From JAENVT01 sp031370745 (GTDB lineage: Bacteria; Actinomycetota; Acidimicrobiia; Acidimicrobiales; Ilumatobacteraceae), in NCBI GenBank assembly GCA_031370745.1, contig JANMQX010000168.1, positions 1-17,662 on the forward strand: 17,662 nucleotides of DNA, given 5' to 3'. Shown here piece by piece: positions 7,932 through 13,960 of this stretch. A program made the position numbers and the translations under genes. The notes beneath the pieces are model-generated. The model saw only the letters and a list, made by a program, of their open reading frames with translations. It searched no databases and was not told the DNA's origin. How positions within the stretch are numbered: the stretch's first letter is position 1; each line of letters begins with the position of its first letter.

Positions 7932-8260
7932 ATGGCTGGTGTGATGATGGCCGGATACGGGACCTGGTGGCTTGGAGTCGACGTCGTCGTCATCGGTGGG
8001 GGTCCGGCGGGGTTGAGCGCTGCGCTCGTGTTGGGCGGTGTCGGCGCAAAGTGATCTTGATCGACAGCGGCGAGTACCGCAACGCCGTGTCTCCGGCGAT
8101 GCACGGTTTCTTGTCGCGTGACGGGTTGGATCCGTCGGAGCTTCGTCGGATCGGTCGCGAGCAACTCGAGTGCTGTCTTTCGCTATCGGGAGGACATGCC
8201 GCCAGCACGTGGTTCATCTGGCACGGTGATGATCAGAGCCGGCTCACCCGGACCATGTCG
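7932..8260 (+). pseudogene. Broken N-terminal fragment of a thioredoxin-reductase-like FAD/NAD(P) oxidoreductase
   Basis: The frame from ATG 7932 reads DVVVIGGGPAGLSAALVLG, the Rossmann GxGxxG motif that binds FAD, then hits a TGA at 8052-8054. Restoring one G near 8034-8037 brings in the adjacent frame, which continues RKVILIDSGEYRNAVSPAMHG and then FLSRDGLDPSELRRIGREQL. That is the standard sequence of the bacterial thioredoxin-reductase-like family. A further shift near 8165-8175 gives VFRYRED, which fits the next family segment. After about 8260 the similarity ends, so roughly three quarters of the normal length of about 300 residues is missing. At least two frame breaks plus truncation make this a pseudogene and not a single sequencing slip. 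The end coordinate is approximate. Confidence 0.8.
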
Positions 8261-8376
8261 TCCGTCGAGGCCGCCACAGCGATCGCTGGCAGGACCCAGG
8301 GTTCAACGTCGCTGGATTGTGCCTGGCTACGGATCGACCCCACCTCGAACAGCGCGCGTCGATAGGGTGCGGGCCG

Positions 8377-9345
8377 ATGAAAGTGGCAATCGTAGGAGCC
8401 GGCGGAATGGGCTCGTTTCATGCTCGATCGTTGGCCACCATGCCCGATGTCGAGATCGTCGCCATCGCCGATGTACGCGAGGCCGCAGCGCGTGCGCTCA
8501 GTGACGCGGTCGGCGGGAAGCCCACAACCGATGCCCTCGGTGTTGCCGCAATGGCCGACCTCGACGGTCTGGTCATCGCCTCGCCGGAAGACAGTCACGA
8601 GGCGTTGGCGATGGCCGCGTTCGAGCAGGGCACGAGAGTCTTGTGCGAGAAGCCGTTGGCAGTCGGAGTCGACGCGTGCCAGCGGATCGTCGATGCCGAA
8701 GTAATGATGGGCCATCGGTTGCTGCAACTCGGCCTGATGCGCGTCTACGACCCGGCCCATGTTCAGTTGGCGACGGAGGTCGCCGAGTTGGGCGAGTTGC
8801 ATCACGTCCGCTGTGTGCACCGCAACGTTCACGAAGTACGACGCACAGCTCAGCTCATACTCAACCAATCGCTCGTGCACGACATCCACTCCCTGCGTTG
8901 GCTCGCCGGTCGTCAAATCGTGCGCGTCACGACCCTCGCCACGCCGAATCCTGAGCATGTCGACCACCTGTTGGTGACGGCCGAATTCGATGGCGGCGGA
9001 CATGCCACCATCGAGTTCAGCGAGCACAGCTTTGCCTACGAAGTCACCGTCGAGGTCGAAGCCGAACTCGGCGGCGCCGTGATCGCCCCGGTGATGCGCA
9101 CGACGGTTCGACGCGATGGCGCCTCGGGCGTCAACATCGGAACCGATTGGTTCGGACGGTTCGCCGAGGCGTACCGGATCGAAGACGCGGTGTGGCTGCA
9201 ATCCGTCGTGGCCGGAACAACCGTCGGCCCGTCGGCGTGGGATGGTCTGGTCGCCGAGCGGGTTGTTGAATCAGCGATCGAGTCGTTGCGCAGTCGACAG
9301 CCCGTCGAAGTCCCGACGCTCGACACGCCCGATCTCTACCTGTGA
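8377..9345 (+). CDS. Gfo/Idh/MocA family NAD(P)-dependent oxidoreductase (inositol 2-dehydrogenase-like)
   Basis: The 322-residue protein starts at ATG 8377. An upstream in-frame extension is rejected because the Rossmann strand begins immediately with MKVAIVGAGGMGSFHARS (GxGGxG at 7-12). The dinucleotide domain continues to the family hallmark CEKPLAV (Glu91-Lys92-Pro93). The C-terminal half has NQSLVHDIHSLRWL, with His168-Asp169 at the place of the catalytic HD pair in inositol and sugar dehydrogenases. A beta-sheet dimerisation region and the usual GxxAxxVxESAxxSLRS-type ending follow. The likely reaction is reversible oxidation of a polyol or sugar hydroxyl with NAD(P). No inositol-catabolism or sugar-transport genes are adjacent, so the substrate is unassigned. 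No strong ribosome-binding site is visible. Confidence 0.9.
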   Translation: MKVAIVGAGGMGSFHARSLATMPDVEIVAIADVREAAARALSDAVGGKPTTDALGVAAMADLDGLVIASPEDSHEALAMAAFEQGTRVLCEKPLAVGVDACQRIVDAEVMMGHRLLQLGLMRVYDPAHVQLATEVAELGELHHVRCVHRNVHEVRRTAQLILNQSLVHDIHSLRWLAGRQIVRVTTLATPNPEHVDHLLVTAEFDGGGHATIEFSEHSFAYEVTVEVEAELGGAVIAPVMRTTVRRDGASGVNIGTDWFGRFAEAYRIEDAVWLQSVVAGTTVGPSAWDGLVAERVVESAIESLRSRQPVEVPTLDTPDLYL

Positions 9346-9361
9346 CCGAAAGTACGTTCTG

Positions 9362-9407
9362 CGCCGTACGGCGATAGCGTTTTCATCGCCCGCTGCATCT
9401 GGCGGGC
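9362..9407 (+). promoter_or_regulatory. Structured leader of the cold-shock gene
   Basis: Between the oxidoreductase stop and the cold-shock start lies a perfect 12-bp palindrome CGCCGTACGGCG (9362-9373). Two possible hairpins follow: GCGAT/ATCGC (9371-9375 with 9385-9389) and GCCCGC/GCGGGC (9388-9393 with 9402-9407, loop of 8). The hairpins share 9388-9389, so they cannot both form in full. No T-run follows the last stem, which argues against a simple terminator and leaves room for a temperature-sensitive leader or an operator. Confidence 0.4.
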
Positions 9408-9429
9408 AATTTGATGAGATGAGAGACAG

Positions 9430-9630
9430 TTGACTACAGGTACCGTGAAGTTCTTCAATGCCGAGAAGGGCTTCGGATTCATTGCGCGCGAGGGTGGCGA
9501 AGACGTCTTCGTTCACTACTCCAACATTCAAGGTGACGGCTACAAGTCGTTGCAAGAGGGCCAGAGTGTCGAGTTCGACATTGCTCCCGGCCGAAAGGGC
9601 GAGGAAGCACAAAACGTCAGGCCTCTCTGA
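9430..9630 (+). CDS. csp: Cold-shock protein, CspA family
   Basis: This 66-residue single cold-shock domain starts at TTG 9430 after GAGATGAGAGACAG. The nearby ATGs at 9414 and 9419 are out of frame, and the family normally begins only a few residues before the first strand. It reads TGTVKFFNAEKGFGFIAREG, with RNP1 (KGFGFI), then DVFVHYSNI carrying RNP2 (VFVHY). The ending FDIAPGRKGEEAQNVRPL is standard. The protein binds single-stranded RNA or DNA and acts as an RNA chaperone during cold or growth transitions. It is a stand-alone gene with its own structured leader and a strong terminator. Confidence 0.97.
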   Translation: MTTGTVKFFNAEKGFGFIAREGGEDVFVHYSNIQGDGYKSLQEGQSVEFDIAPGRKGEEAQNVRPL

Positions 9631-9652
9631 CACCAGCTGATCGCTTTTGAAT

Positions 9653-9685
9653 GAACCGCTGATCCTTCGGGGTCGGCGGTTCTTT
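9653..9685 (+). terminator. Intrinsic terminator after the cold-shock gene
   Basis: A 13-bp uninterrupted stem (9653-9665 pairing with 9670-9682, including two G-U pairs) is closed by a UUCG tetraloop (9666-9669) and followed by a short TTT. It lies 23 bases after the cold-shock stop. The stem is almost symmetric, so it may also stop the convergent L,D-transpeptidase transcript. Confidence 0.85.
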
Positions 9686-9721
9686 CGCGTCTGGGGTTGC
9701 GGTGCACAGAAGCGGGCGACG

Positions 9722-10774
9722 TCAGAGGACGACGACTTTGGTTCCGATCTGGGCGAAGTCCCACATGAAGTTGGCGTCGAGGTCGGCCTGACGCTGGCAA
9801 CCTCCCGACAACCGAGTTCCCAGCTCGGCGTCGGTCATGTAGCGCGAATTATCAGCGACGTGACGCGGGATGCCGTGAAAGCCGATTGCACCGATATCGG
9901 TCTTCAGCCATCGGATCATCTTCGGTAAGTAGGCCTTGCCGTTCCATGCCGTAGACAACTCGCTGCGGCTGTACACCTGATGTACACCCGGCTTCTCGTT
10001 GTTGTACTTGCTACCGGCGACGAGCCACGATCGAACAACCCGATCATTCTTGTCGATCGCCCACACACGTTGTCCCGAACGGGAGTAGACGACGCGCTTG
10101 CCACTTCCCGTTCCGGGCGGCAGCGGTGGTGCATCGGGGCCGCTCGTGGCGACCAAGGACAACGGAAAGCCGAGCAGGTCGACGGCCCCGGCTGCCGGTG
10201 GAGGGGTGTGCACGACCAAGGAGGCCTCGTCAGGCCAAACGCCGAGTGCCAACGCGGTCTCACGGCCGACGACCCCGTCGACGAACAGGTCCTTCGCCTT
10301 CTGGAGCTTGTTGACGGCGCTGAACGTGTTGCTGTCGAACTGGCCGCTCGCCGAACCGGTGAGGTAACTCCCAGCGATCAGCGCTTGTTGCAAGCACGCG
10401 ACTGCGGCACCCGTATCGCCTTGGCGAAGCTCGCGCTTGTCGATCTTGCAGGCGGCGCTCGTGGCGGAGGGTTCGTCGCCGGTGATGTCTTGGACGGATC
10501 CCCGGGTGAGCTGGTCCGCAACCACAGTCGTCGGGGTTGCACCGGTGACGGCACCGGACTGCGAGGCCGCGAGTGTCGACGCCGTTGCGGAACCCGCCGC
10601 ATGCGAATTGGGAGCTGCCGCCGTTGCCTGCGACGGCGAGCCCTTGACCACCGACTGAGCGAACGAGATCACGCCGATCAACGCCGCGCCAGCAGCCAGG
10701 ACAGCCAAGGCGCGCCGGAGATCGCGCTGAGAGCGCGATGTAGGGCGGCGAGTTCGAGAGCTGTCGTGTGTCAT
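9722..10774 (-). CDS. L,D-transpeptidase with N-terminal peptidoglycan-binding domain
   Basis: The ATG at 10774 gives 350 residues. The open frame extends upstream, but those residues have no family sense and antisense-overlap another gene. A basic N-terminus and one hydrophobic segment (about 21-43) make it a membrane-anchored or secreted cell-wall enzyme. A Ser/Ala/Thr-rich linker follows. A peptidoglycan-binding type 1 domain (about 112-180) contains LRQGDTGAAVACLQQAL, GQFDSNTFSAVNKLQ and DGVVGRETALAL. The C-terminal YkuD domain has His300 in IGFHGIP and catalytic Cys326 in SGGCQR. These enzymes make 3-3 cross-links in peptidoglycan or attach proteins to it. In the usual SHGCxR signature the second His is Gly here. 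The ribosome-binding site is poor, so a leaderless or short-leader transcript is possible. Confidence 0.92.
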   Translation of the reverse strand: MTHDSSRTRRPTSRSQRDLRRALAVLAAGAALIGVISFAQSVVKGSPSQATAAAPNSHAAGSATASTLAASQSGAVTGATPTTVVADQLTRGSVQDITGDEPSATSAACKIDKRELRQGDTGAAVACLQQALIAGSYLTGSASGQFDSNTFSAVNKLQKAKDLFVDGVVGRETALALGVWPDEASLVVHTPPPAAGAVDLLGFPLSLVATSGPDAPPLPPGTGSGKRVVYSRSGQRVWAIDKNDRVVRSWLVAGSKYNNEKPGVHQVYSRSELSTAWNGKAYLPKMIRWLKTDIGAIGFHGIPRHVADNSRYMTDAELGTRLSGGCQRQADLDANFMWDFAQIGTKVVVL

Positions 10775-10815
10775 GGGGTGGAGTCGGGTCGGGACGTACG
10801 CGGCATGGCCATCCA

Positions 10816-10844
10816 ATTGTAGCGAGCATCGCGGGTGGAACCCA
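10816..10844 (-). promoter_or_regulatory. Weak candidate promoter for the L,D-transpeptidase gene
   Basis: A TACAAT -10-like hexamer (10821-10816, minus strand) sits 42 bases before the start codon. The -35 position 17 bp upstream reads TGGGTT, a poor match. It is listed only because it is the best candidate in the 124-bp divergent gap. Confidence 0.25.
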
Positions 10845-10898
10845 GACATCGACGTCATTCGGACGACCTGGTGGCGGGTGCTGTGACAAGGTGGGGCT

Positions 10899-11435
10899 GT
10901 GGCGAGATGGGTCGTTTTGCTTCGCGGAGTCAACGTCGGGGGAGCCAACAGGCTTGCCATGGCCGACCTCAGGGACGTGGTCATCGGTCTGGGCCACACG
11001 GAGGTGTCGACGTACATCCAGAGCGGCAATGTGGTGCTGAGCTCCGACCGGAAGGATCGCGTCGCGATCGGTGAGGAGATCTGTGCGGCCGTCCGCACGA
11101 CGTCGGGCCTCGCAGTCGCAGCGGTGCTGCGCTCCCCGAAGGAGCTGCGCGCCAGTCTTGCGGCCAATCCCTTCAACGACGTACCCGACGGAGCAAGCGC
11201 GCTGATCACGTACCTCTCGCGCGTTCCCGCGGCCGATGACCTGTCCCGGTTGGAGCCCGATCGCTTCCTGCCCGATCGGTTCGTCGTGTCGGGCAGCGAG
11301 CTCTACGGGATGTACCCGAATGGTGCCGGCCGTTCGAAGATGACCCTCGACTACTTCGAGAAGCGTCTGCATGTTCACGGCACGTCTCGCAATCTCAACA
11401 CGGTTGCCAAGCTGATTGAACTGTCGAGCGGCTGA
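10899..11435 (+). CDS. DUF1697 family protein
   Basis: The start is GTG 10899, preceded by AAGGTGGGG. The 178-residue length is typical of the family. The opening ARWVVLLRGVNVGGANRLAM and the following YIQSGNVVLSS are the diagnostic DUF1697 blocks. The later segment LYGMYPNGAGRSKMTLDYFE, then TSRNLNTVAKLIEL, is the conserved C-terminal signature (SKM and TSRNxNT). The fold is described as alpha/beta with no proven activity, so no function is assigned. The downstream VOC gene starts 13 bp after the stop on the same strand, so the two are probably co-transcribed. Confidence 0.93.
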   Translation: MARWVVLLRGVNVGGANRLAMADLRDVVIGLGHTEVSTYIQSGNVVLSSDRKDRVAIGEEICAAVRTTSGLAVAAVLRSPKELRASLAANPFNDVPDGASALITYLSRVPAADDLSRLEPDRFLPDRFVVSGSELYGMYPNGAGRSKMTLDYFEKRLHVHGTSRNLNTVAKLIELSSG

Positions 11436-11448
11436 CTACTGTCAGCTC

Positions 11449-11817
11449 ATGACAGCGATTGCCAGGCTCACCGTTTTCGCACTCGACTGCACCGACCCTC
11501 GCGGCGTGGCCGAGTTCTACTCCAAGATCACCGGATGGGCCGTGGAACGCGACGATGGCGAGTGGGTGAAGCTGCGCAGCGAGGGCGGGGCGACGCTGGC
11601 ATTTCAGCTGGCGCCTGATCACGTGCCGCCAATCTGGCCGAGCGCCGACCATCCTCAGCAGGCTCACCTCGATTTCGATGTCGATGACCTCGATGCCGGC
11701 GAGGCCGCGGTCATTGCGATCGGTGCACGCAAGGCCGAGGTGCAACCGGAGCCGGATGCATTTCGGGTCTTCCTCGACCCAGCGGGGCATCCATTTTGTT
11801 TGTGCTCGACGACCTAA
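11449..11817 (+). CDS. VOC family (glyoxalase/bleomycin-resistance-like) protein
   Basis: ATG 11449 gives 122 residues, one VOC unit made of two beta-alpha-beta-beta-beta halves. The first half reads ARLTVFALDCTDPRGVAEFY and GWAVERDDGEWVKL. The second half begins HLDFDVDDLDAGEAAVIAIG and ends FRVFLDPAGHPFCL, the characteristic FxDPxGHPFCL motif of the glyoxalase-6-like subgroup. Such proteins bind a metal ion and act on diverse small molecules, or simply sequester them. The substrate cannot be told. An upstream in-frame extension exists but overlaps the end of the DUF1697 gene and lacks family sense. The gene ends 14 bp before the convergent DUF4916 stop. Confidence 0.92.
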   Translation: MTAIARLTVFALDCTDPRGVAEFYSKITGWAVERDDGEWVKLRSEGGATLAFQLAPDHVPPIWPSADHPQQAHLDFDVDDLDAGEAAVIAIGARKAEVQPEPDAFRVFLDPAGHPFCLCSTT

Positions 11818-11831
11818 CGAGTGTGAACTGC

Positions 11832-12368
11832 TCAGGGCAGTTGGCCGACGTGGCCCAGTGCGAGTCGGATCAGACGATCGTGACCGCCGGTCATATCTCG
11901 ACGCACCGGTTCGCTCATGATCTCGGTCGGGGTGTACCAGCCGAGGTCGAGCGCCTCTTGCGTGGGTTGACAGTCGCCGTCGACCGGCACGACGAATGCC
12001 AAGCTGACGGCGTGATGACGCGGGTCGTGGAATCCGCTGACATCGGGATCTGGGAAGTACTCGACCACGGTGAAGGGGGCGACCTCCGGGGGGATCCGCG
12101 GTAGCGCCACGGGTCCAAGATCTTTCTCGAGATGTCGGAGCAGCGCGTCGCGGACTCGTTCGCCGAACAGCACGCGGCCGGAGACCACCATCCGACTGAT
12201 GCTGCCGTCGGCAGCCTGGCGCAACAGCAGGCCGACGTGGGTGACCAGGCCTACCTCATTGACCCGCACCGGAACCGCGTCGACGTAGACGAGAGGCACG
12301 CTGGCGCGGATGTTGTCGAGCAGTTCTTTGTCGAGCCAGCCAGTTTTTGTGTCGGTTTGTTCGCTCAC
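11832..12368 (-). CDS. DUF4916 Nudix-like hydrolase
   Basis: The start is GTG 12368, behind an AGGAACCCA weak ribosome-binding site, giving 178 residues. WLDKELLDNIRASVPLVYVD, followed by PVRVNEVGLVTHVGLLLR, opens the Nudix fold in the way typical of actinobacterial DUF4916 proteins. The Nudix box region reads GRVLFGERVRDALLRHLEKD plus LGP. The Gx5E part is present, but the catalytic REUxEE core is changed to RHLEKD, so classical pyrophosphatase activity is doubtful. The later segments VVEYFPDP, FHDPRHHAVSLAFVVP and EALDLGWYTP fit the family. The start overlaps the stop of an upstream remnant as GTGA, which indicates former or present translational coupling. Confidence 0.85.
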   Translation of the reverse strand: MSEQTDTKTGWLDKELLDNIRASVPLVYVDAVPVRVNEVGLVTHVGLLLRQAADGSISRMVVSGRVLFGERVRDALLRHLEKDLGPVALPRIPPEVAPFTVVEYFPDPDVSGFHDPRHHAVSLAFVVPVDGDCQPTQEALDLGWYTPTEIMSEPVRRDMTGGHDRLIRLALGHVGQLP

Positions 12369-12535
12369 TGGGTTCCTGTGAAGTAGCCGTTGATATCGAT
12401 GATGACATGTGTGGCTACGTTGACGAAGGTATTCAACGTTCCGGCAGCCTGCGTATGCCGTGACGAAGCCCGTTCCGGGTGCGCCGTCGGATGTCAGGTT
12501 CATCGAGATTGCTGCCGCGCCGACCGGCACCCAGC
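12365..12535 (-). pseudogene. Frameshifted C-terminal remnant of a secreted NGYF-type repeat protein
   Basis: Reading the minus strand, one frame gives VPVGAAAISMNLTSDGAPGT and then GFVTAYA. From about 12450 the next frame gives AAGTLNTFVNVATHVIIDIN, then GYFTGTQ and a TGA at 12367-12365. Together these match the closing module of secreted actinobacterial surface proteins (pattern VPxGAxAVxLNLT...GFxTxY...xVNxATHVIVDVNGYF). One base must be restored near 12450, and the usual middle portion is absent. No start codon with a plausible signal exists, and the fragment runs up against the small acidic gene. Its stop overlaps the DUF4916 GTG start, as in an intact operon, so a longer upstream gene was probably lost. 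Confidence 0.6.
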
Positions 12536-12553
12536 CCTCGCCGGAACATTGTC

Positions 12554-12889
12554 CTATCGTCGTTTGCTGGTGCCTCGGCGTCGTCGTCGGGTGGGCCACG
12601 GATCAGATCGTGGCTGCGGTGGGGCGACGTCCGACATGCTGTCGTTGACGGGCACGATGATTCCCTCGTGATCGATGTCGACGGGTTCGTCGGCAGCTGC
12701 CATCACGATCGGAGCTTCCTCTTTCGGCTTGCGACCAAGGGCTTGGTCGAGGCCGAACATCCCGGCCGCCATGATCGCCCCCGCCGCTCCGTGTCGGCGC
12801 CGCGCGGCGCGCACCGGATCGAACGACCGCAACGGCTCGATCTCACCACCATCGTCGTCGTCGTCGTCGTCGTCGTCGGGCCCCGCCAT
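12554..12889 (-). CDS. Small acidic/basic conserved hypothetical protein with a nine-Asp run
   Basis: ATG 12889 gives 111 residues. Residues 5-13 are nine consecutive Asp, encoded mostly by a GAC tandem repeat. A conserved-looking core follows: SFDPVRAARRRHGAAGAIMA, then AGMFGLDQALGRKPKEEAPI and DEPVDIDHEGIIVPV. The tail is Arg-rich (TRRRRRGTSKRR). There is no signal peptide and at most one short hydrophobic helix (AAGAIMAAGMFGL). I do not recognise a named family. The core looks like a real protein, and similar short proteins are, as I recall, found in Acidimicrobiia. No strong ribosome-binding site precedes the ATG. The gene is divergent from the Nei-type glycosylase with a 60-bp gap. Function unknown. 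Confidence 0.65.
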   Translation of the reverse strand: MAGPDDDDDDDDDGGEIEPLRSFDPVRAARRRHGAAGAIMAAGMFGLDQALGRKPKEEAPIVMAAADEPVDIDHEGIIVPVNDSMSDVAPPQPRSDPWPTRRRRRGTSKRR

Positions 12890-12949
12890 TGCAACACAAT
12901 ACCGGTGAGCATGCCGCGCCGTCCGCGACGTCACGGCTACGATGCGACT

Positions 12950-13852
12950 GTGCCCGAGGGGGAAGCGATTCACCGCACGGCCGCTGCGTTGCGAACGGCC
13001 CTGGTTGGCAGGGCCGTGCTGTCTTTCGAGGCACCCCATCTCGACGGTCCGCTACCCGCGGCCGGTCGAGTCATCGAGCTTGTCGAGAGCCACGGAAAGC
13101 AGCTCGACATGGTTTGGGACGACGGTCTGACCCTGCACACCAACCTGCTGCTCAGCGGCGTGTGGCATCTGTACCGCACCGGCGAGCGGTGGCGAAAACC
13201 GTCGTCGCAGCTGCGCGTGGGGATCACCGTCGACGGCTTCGCAGCCGTTTGCTTCGGTGCGCGCACGGTCGAGACGTACCGCGAGTTCGATACCCACCGC
13301 CACCCTGGTTACGGCAGGTCGGGGCCCGATTTGTGCGACGCCTCTGCCGATCTGGACGCGGCCGTCGAAGCGCTCTGCCGCTACACCGACCTCGACGCCC
13401 CTATCGCCGAGGCCCTGCTCGATCAGCACGTCGCATCCGGAGTCGGGAACGTGTTTCGCAGCGAGATCTTGTGGGCATCGGAGCAACATCCGTTTGCGCC
13501 TGTCTCGATGCTTGCTCGTGCCGACGTGGAACGGATCATCACGGTGGCGACGCAGGTTTTGCAGACCCACCTGAATCCCGACACGACAGCGGATCCCTCA
13601 CGTCGCTCGAGCCTCGCTGTCTATGGTCGAAACGGACAACGTTGCCCGCGCTGCGGCGACACGGTCGAAGTCCGGCGCCTCGGCGAACACGCCCGACTGC
13701 TGTATTGGTGCCCGGGTTGCCAGGTGTACCGCGGCCCACGAGCGGCAGCCCCCGCTGCCGACGAGCAACGCCCCATGGACCCGCATCCCGCCGCGGCGAA
13801 GTTCCTCGCCGAACTGCCCTGGCGCCGCCGGGGCGACACCCTCGCCGGCTGA
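12950..13852 (+). CDS. nei: Fpg/Nei family DNA glycosylase/AP lyase (Nei2-like)
   Basis: The 300-residue protein starts at GTG 12950. An in-frame ATG 39 bases upstream is rejected because the enzyme needs Pro directly after the initiator Met as its N-terminal nucleophile. The protein opens (V)PEGEAIHRTAAAL, giving Pro2 and catalytic Glu3. Lys50 in SHGKQLD and the strand LTLHTNLLLSGVW follow. The helix-two-turn-helix region includes PIAEALLDQHVASGVGNVFR, with the GVGN motif contacting DNA. A zinc finger near 226-252 has CPRC...WCPGC, with an Arg inside it where the family inserts its catalytic Arg. The enzyme removes oxidised bases and nicks abasic sites during base-excision repair. A Pro/Ala-rich tail of about 40 residues follows the zinc finger. 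Confidence 0.93.
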   Translation: MPEGEAIHRTAAALRTALVGRAVLSFEAPHLDGPLPAAGRVIELVESHGKQLDMVWDDGLTLHTNLLLSGVWHLYRTGERWRKPSSQLRVGITVDGFAAVCFGARTVETYREFDTHRHPGYGRSGPDLCDASADLDAAVEALCRYTDLDAPIAEALLDQHVASGVGNVFRSEILWASEQHPFAPVSMLARADVERIITVATQVLQTHLNPDTTADPSRRSSLAVYGRNGQRCPRCGDTVEVRRLGEHARLLYWCPGCQVYRGPRAAAPAADEQRPMDPHPAAAKFLAELPWRRRGDTLAG

Positions 13853-13860
13853 TACGCGGC

Positions 13861-13919
13861 GGCGGGTTGCCCGCCTGATCACTGCTGAATCGTCAGTGAC
13901 GAAACTCGCGCTCGAGCGC
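13861..13919. terminator. Cluster of inverted repeats in the convergent gap (terminator-like)
   Basis: The 108-bp gap after the glycosylase holds GGCGGG-TTG-CCCGCC (13861-13875), TCACTG/CAGTGA (13879-13884 with 13894-13899) and the 12-bp palindrome GCGCTCGAGCGC (13908-13919). No T-runs follow, so intrinsic termination is uncertain. The position between convergent genes is where terminators are expected. Confidence 0.35.
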
Positions 13920-13960
13920 CAGATCGCCGAGGACGGTCGGGCCATCGCGTCACGGACGAT

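Noticed and set aside
8233..9201. A 322-codon minus-strand open frame opposite the Gfo/Idh/MocA gene
   Set aside because: The plus strand has unmistakable family motifs (GAGGMG, CEKPLA, VHDIHSLRWL). The minus translation has none.
10775..11209. In-frame N-terminal extension of the L,D-transpeptidase
   Set aside because: It would overlap the DUF1697 gene antisense and places the membrane segment about 165 residues in. The start at 10774 gives a normal basic n-region.
12479..12949. In-frame extension upstream of the Nei-type glycosylase
   Set aside because: The enzyme mechanism needs Pro at position 2, which fixes the start at 12950.
12889..13878. A 329-codon plus-strand open frame overlapping the glycosylase
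   Set aside because: It is an Arg/Pro-rich shadow frame. The glycosylase occupies the neighbouring frame on the same strand with clear motifs.
13879..13945. Possible small minus-strand gene in the gap between the glycosylase and cyclase genes
   Set aside because: The open frames here run antisense into the glycosylase and have no ribosome-binding site or recognisable sequence. The gap is better explained by inverted repeats.
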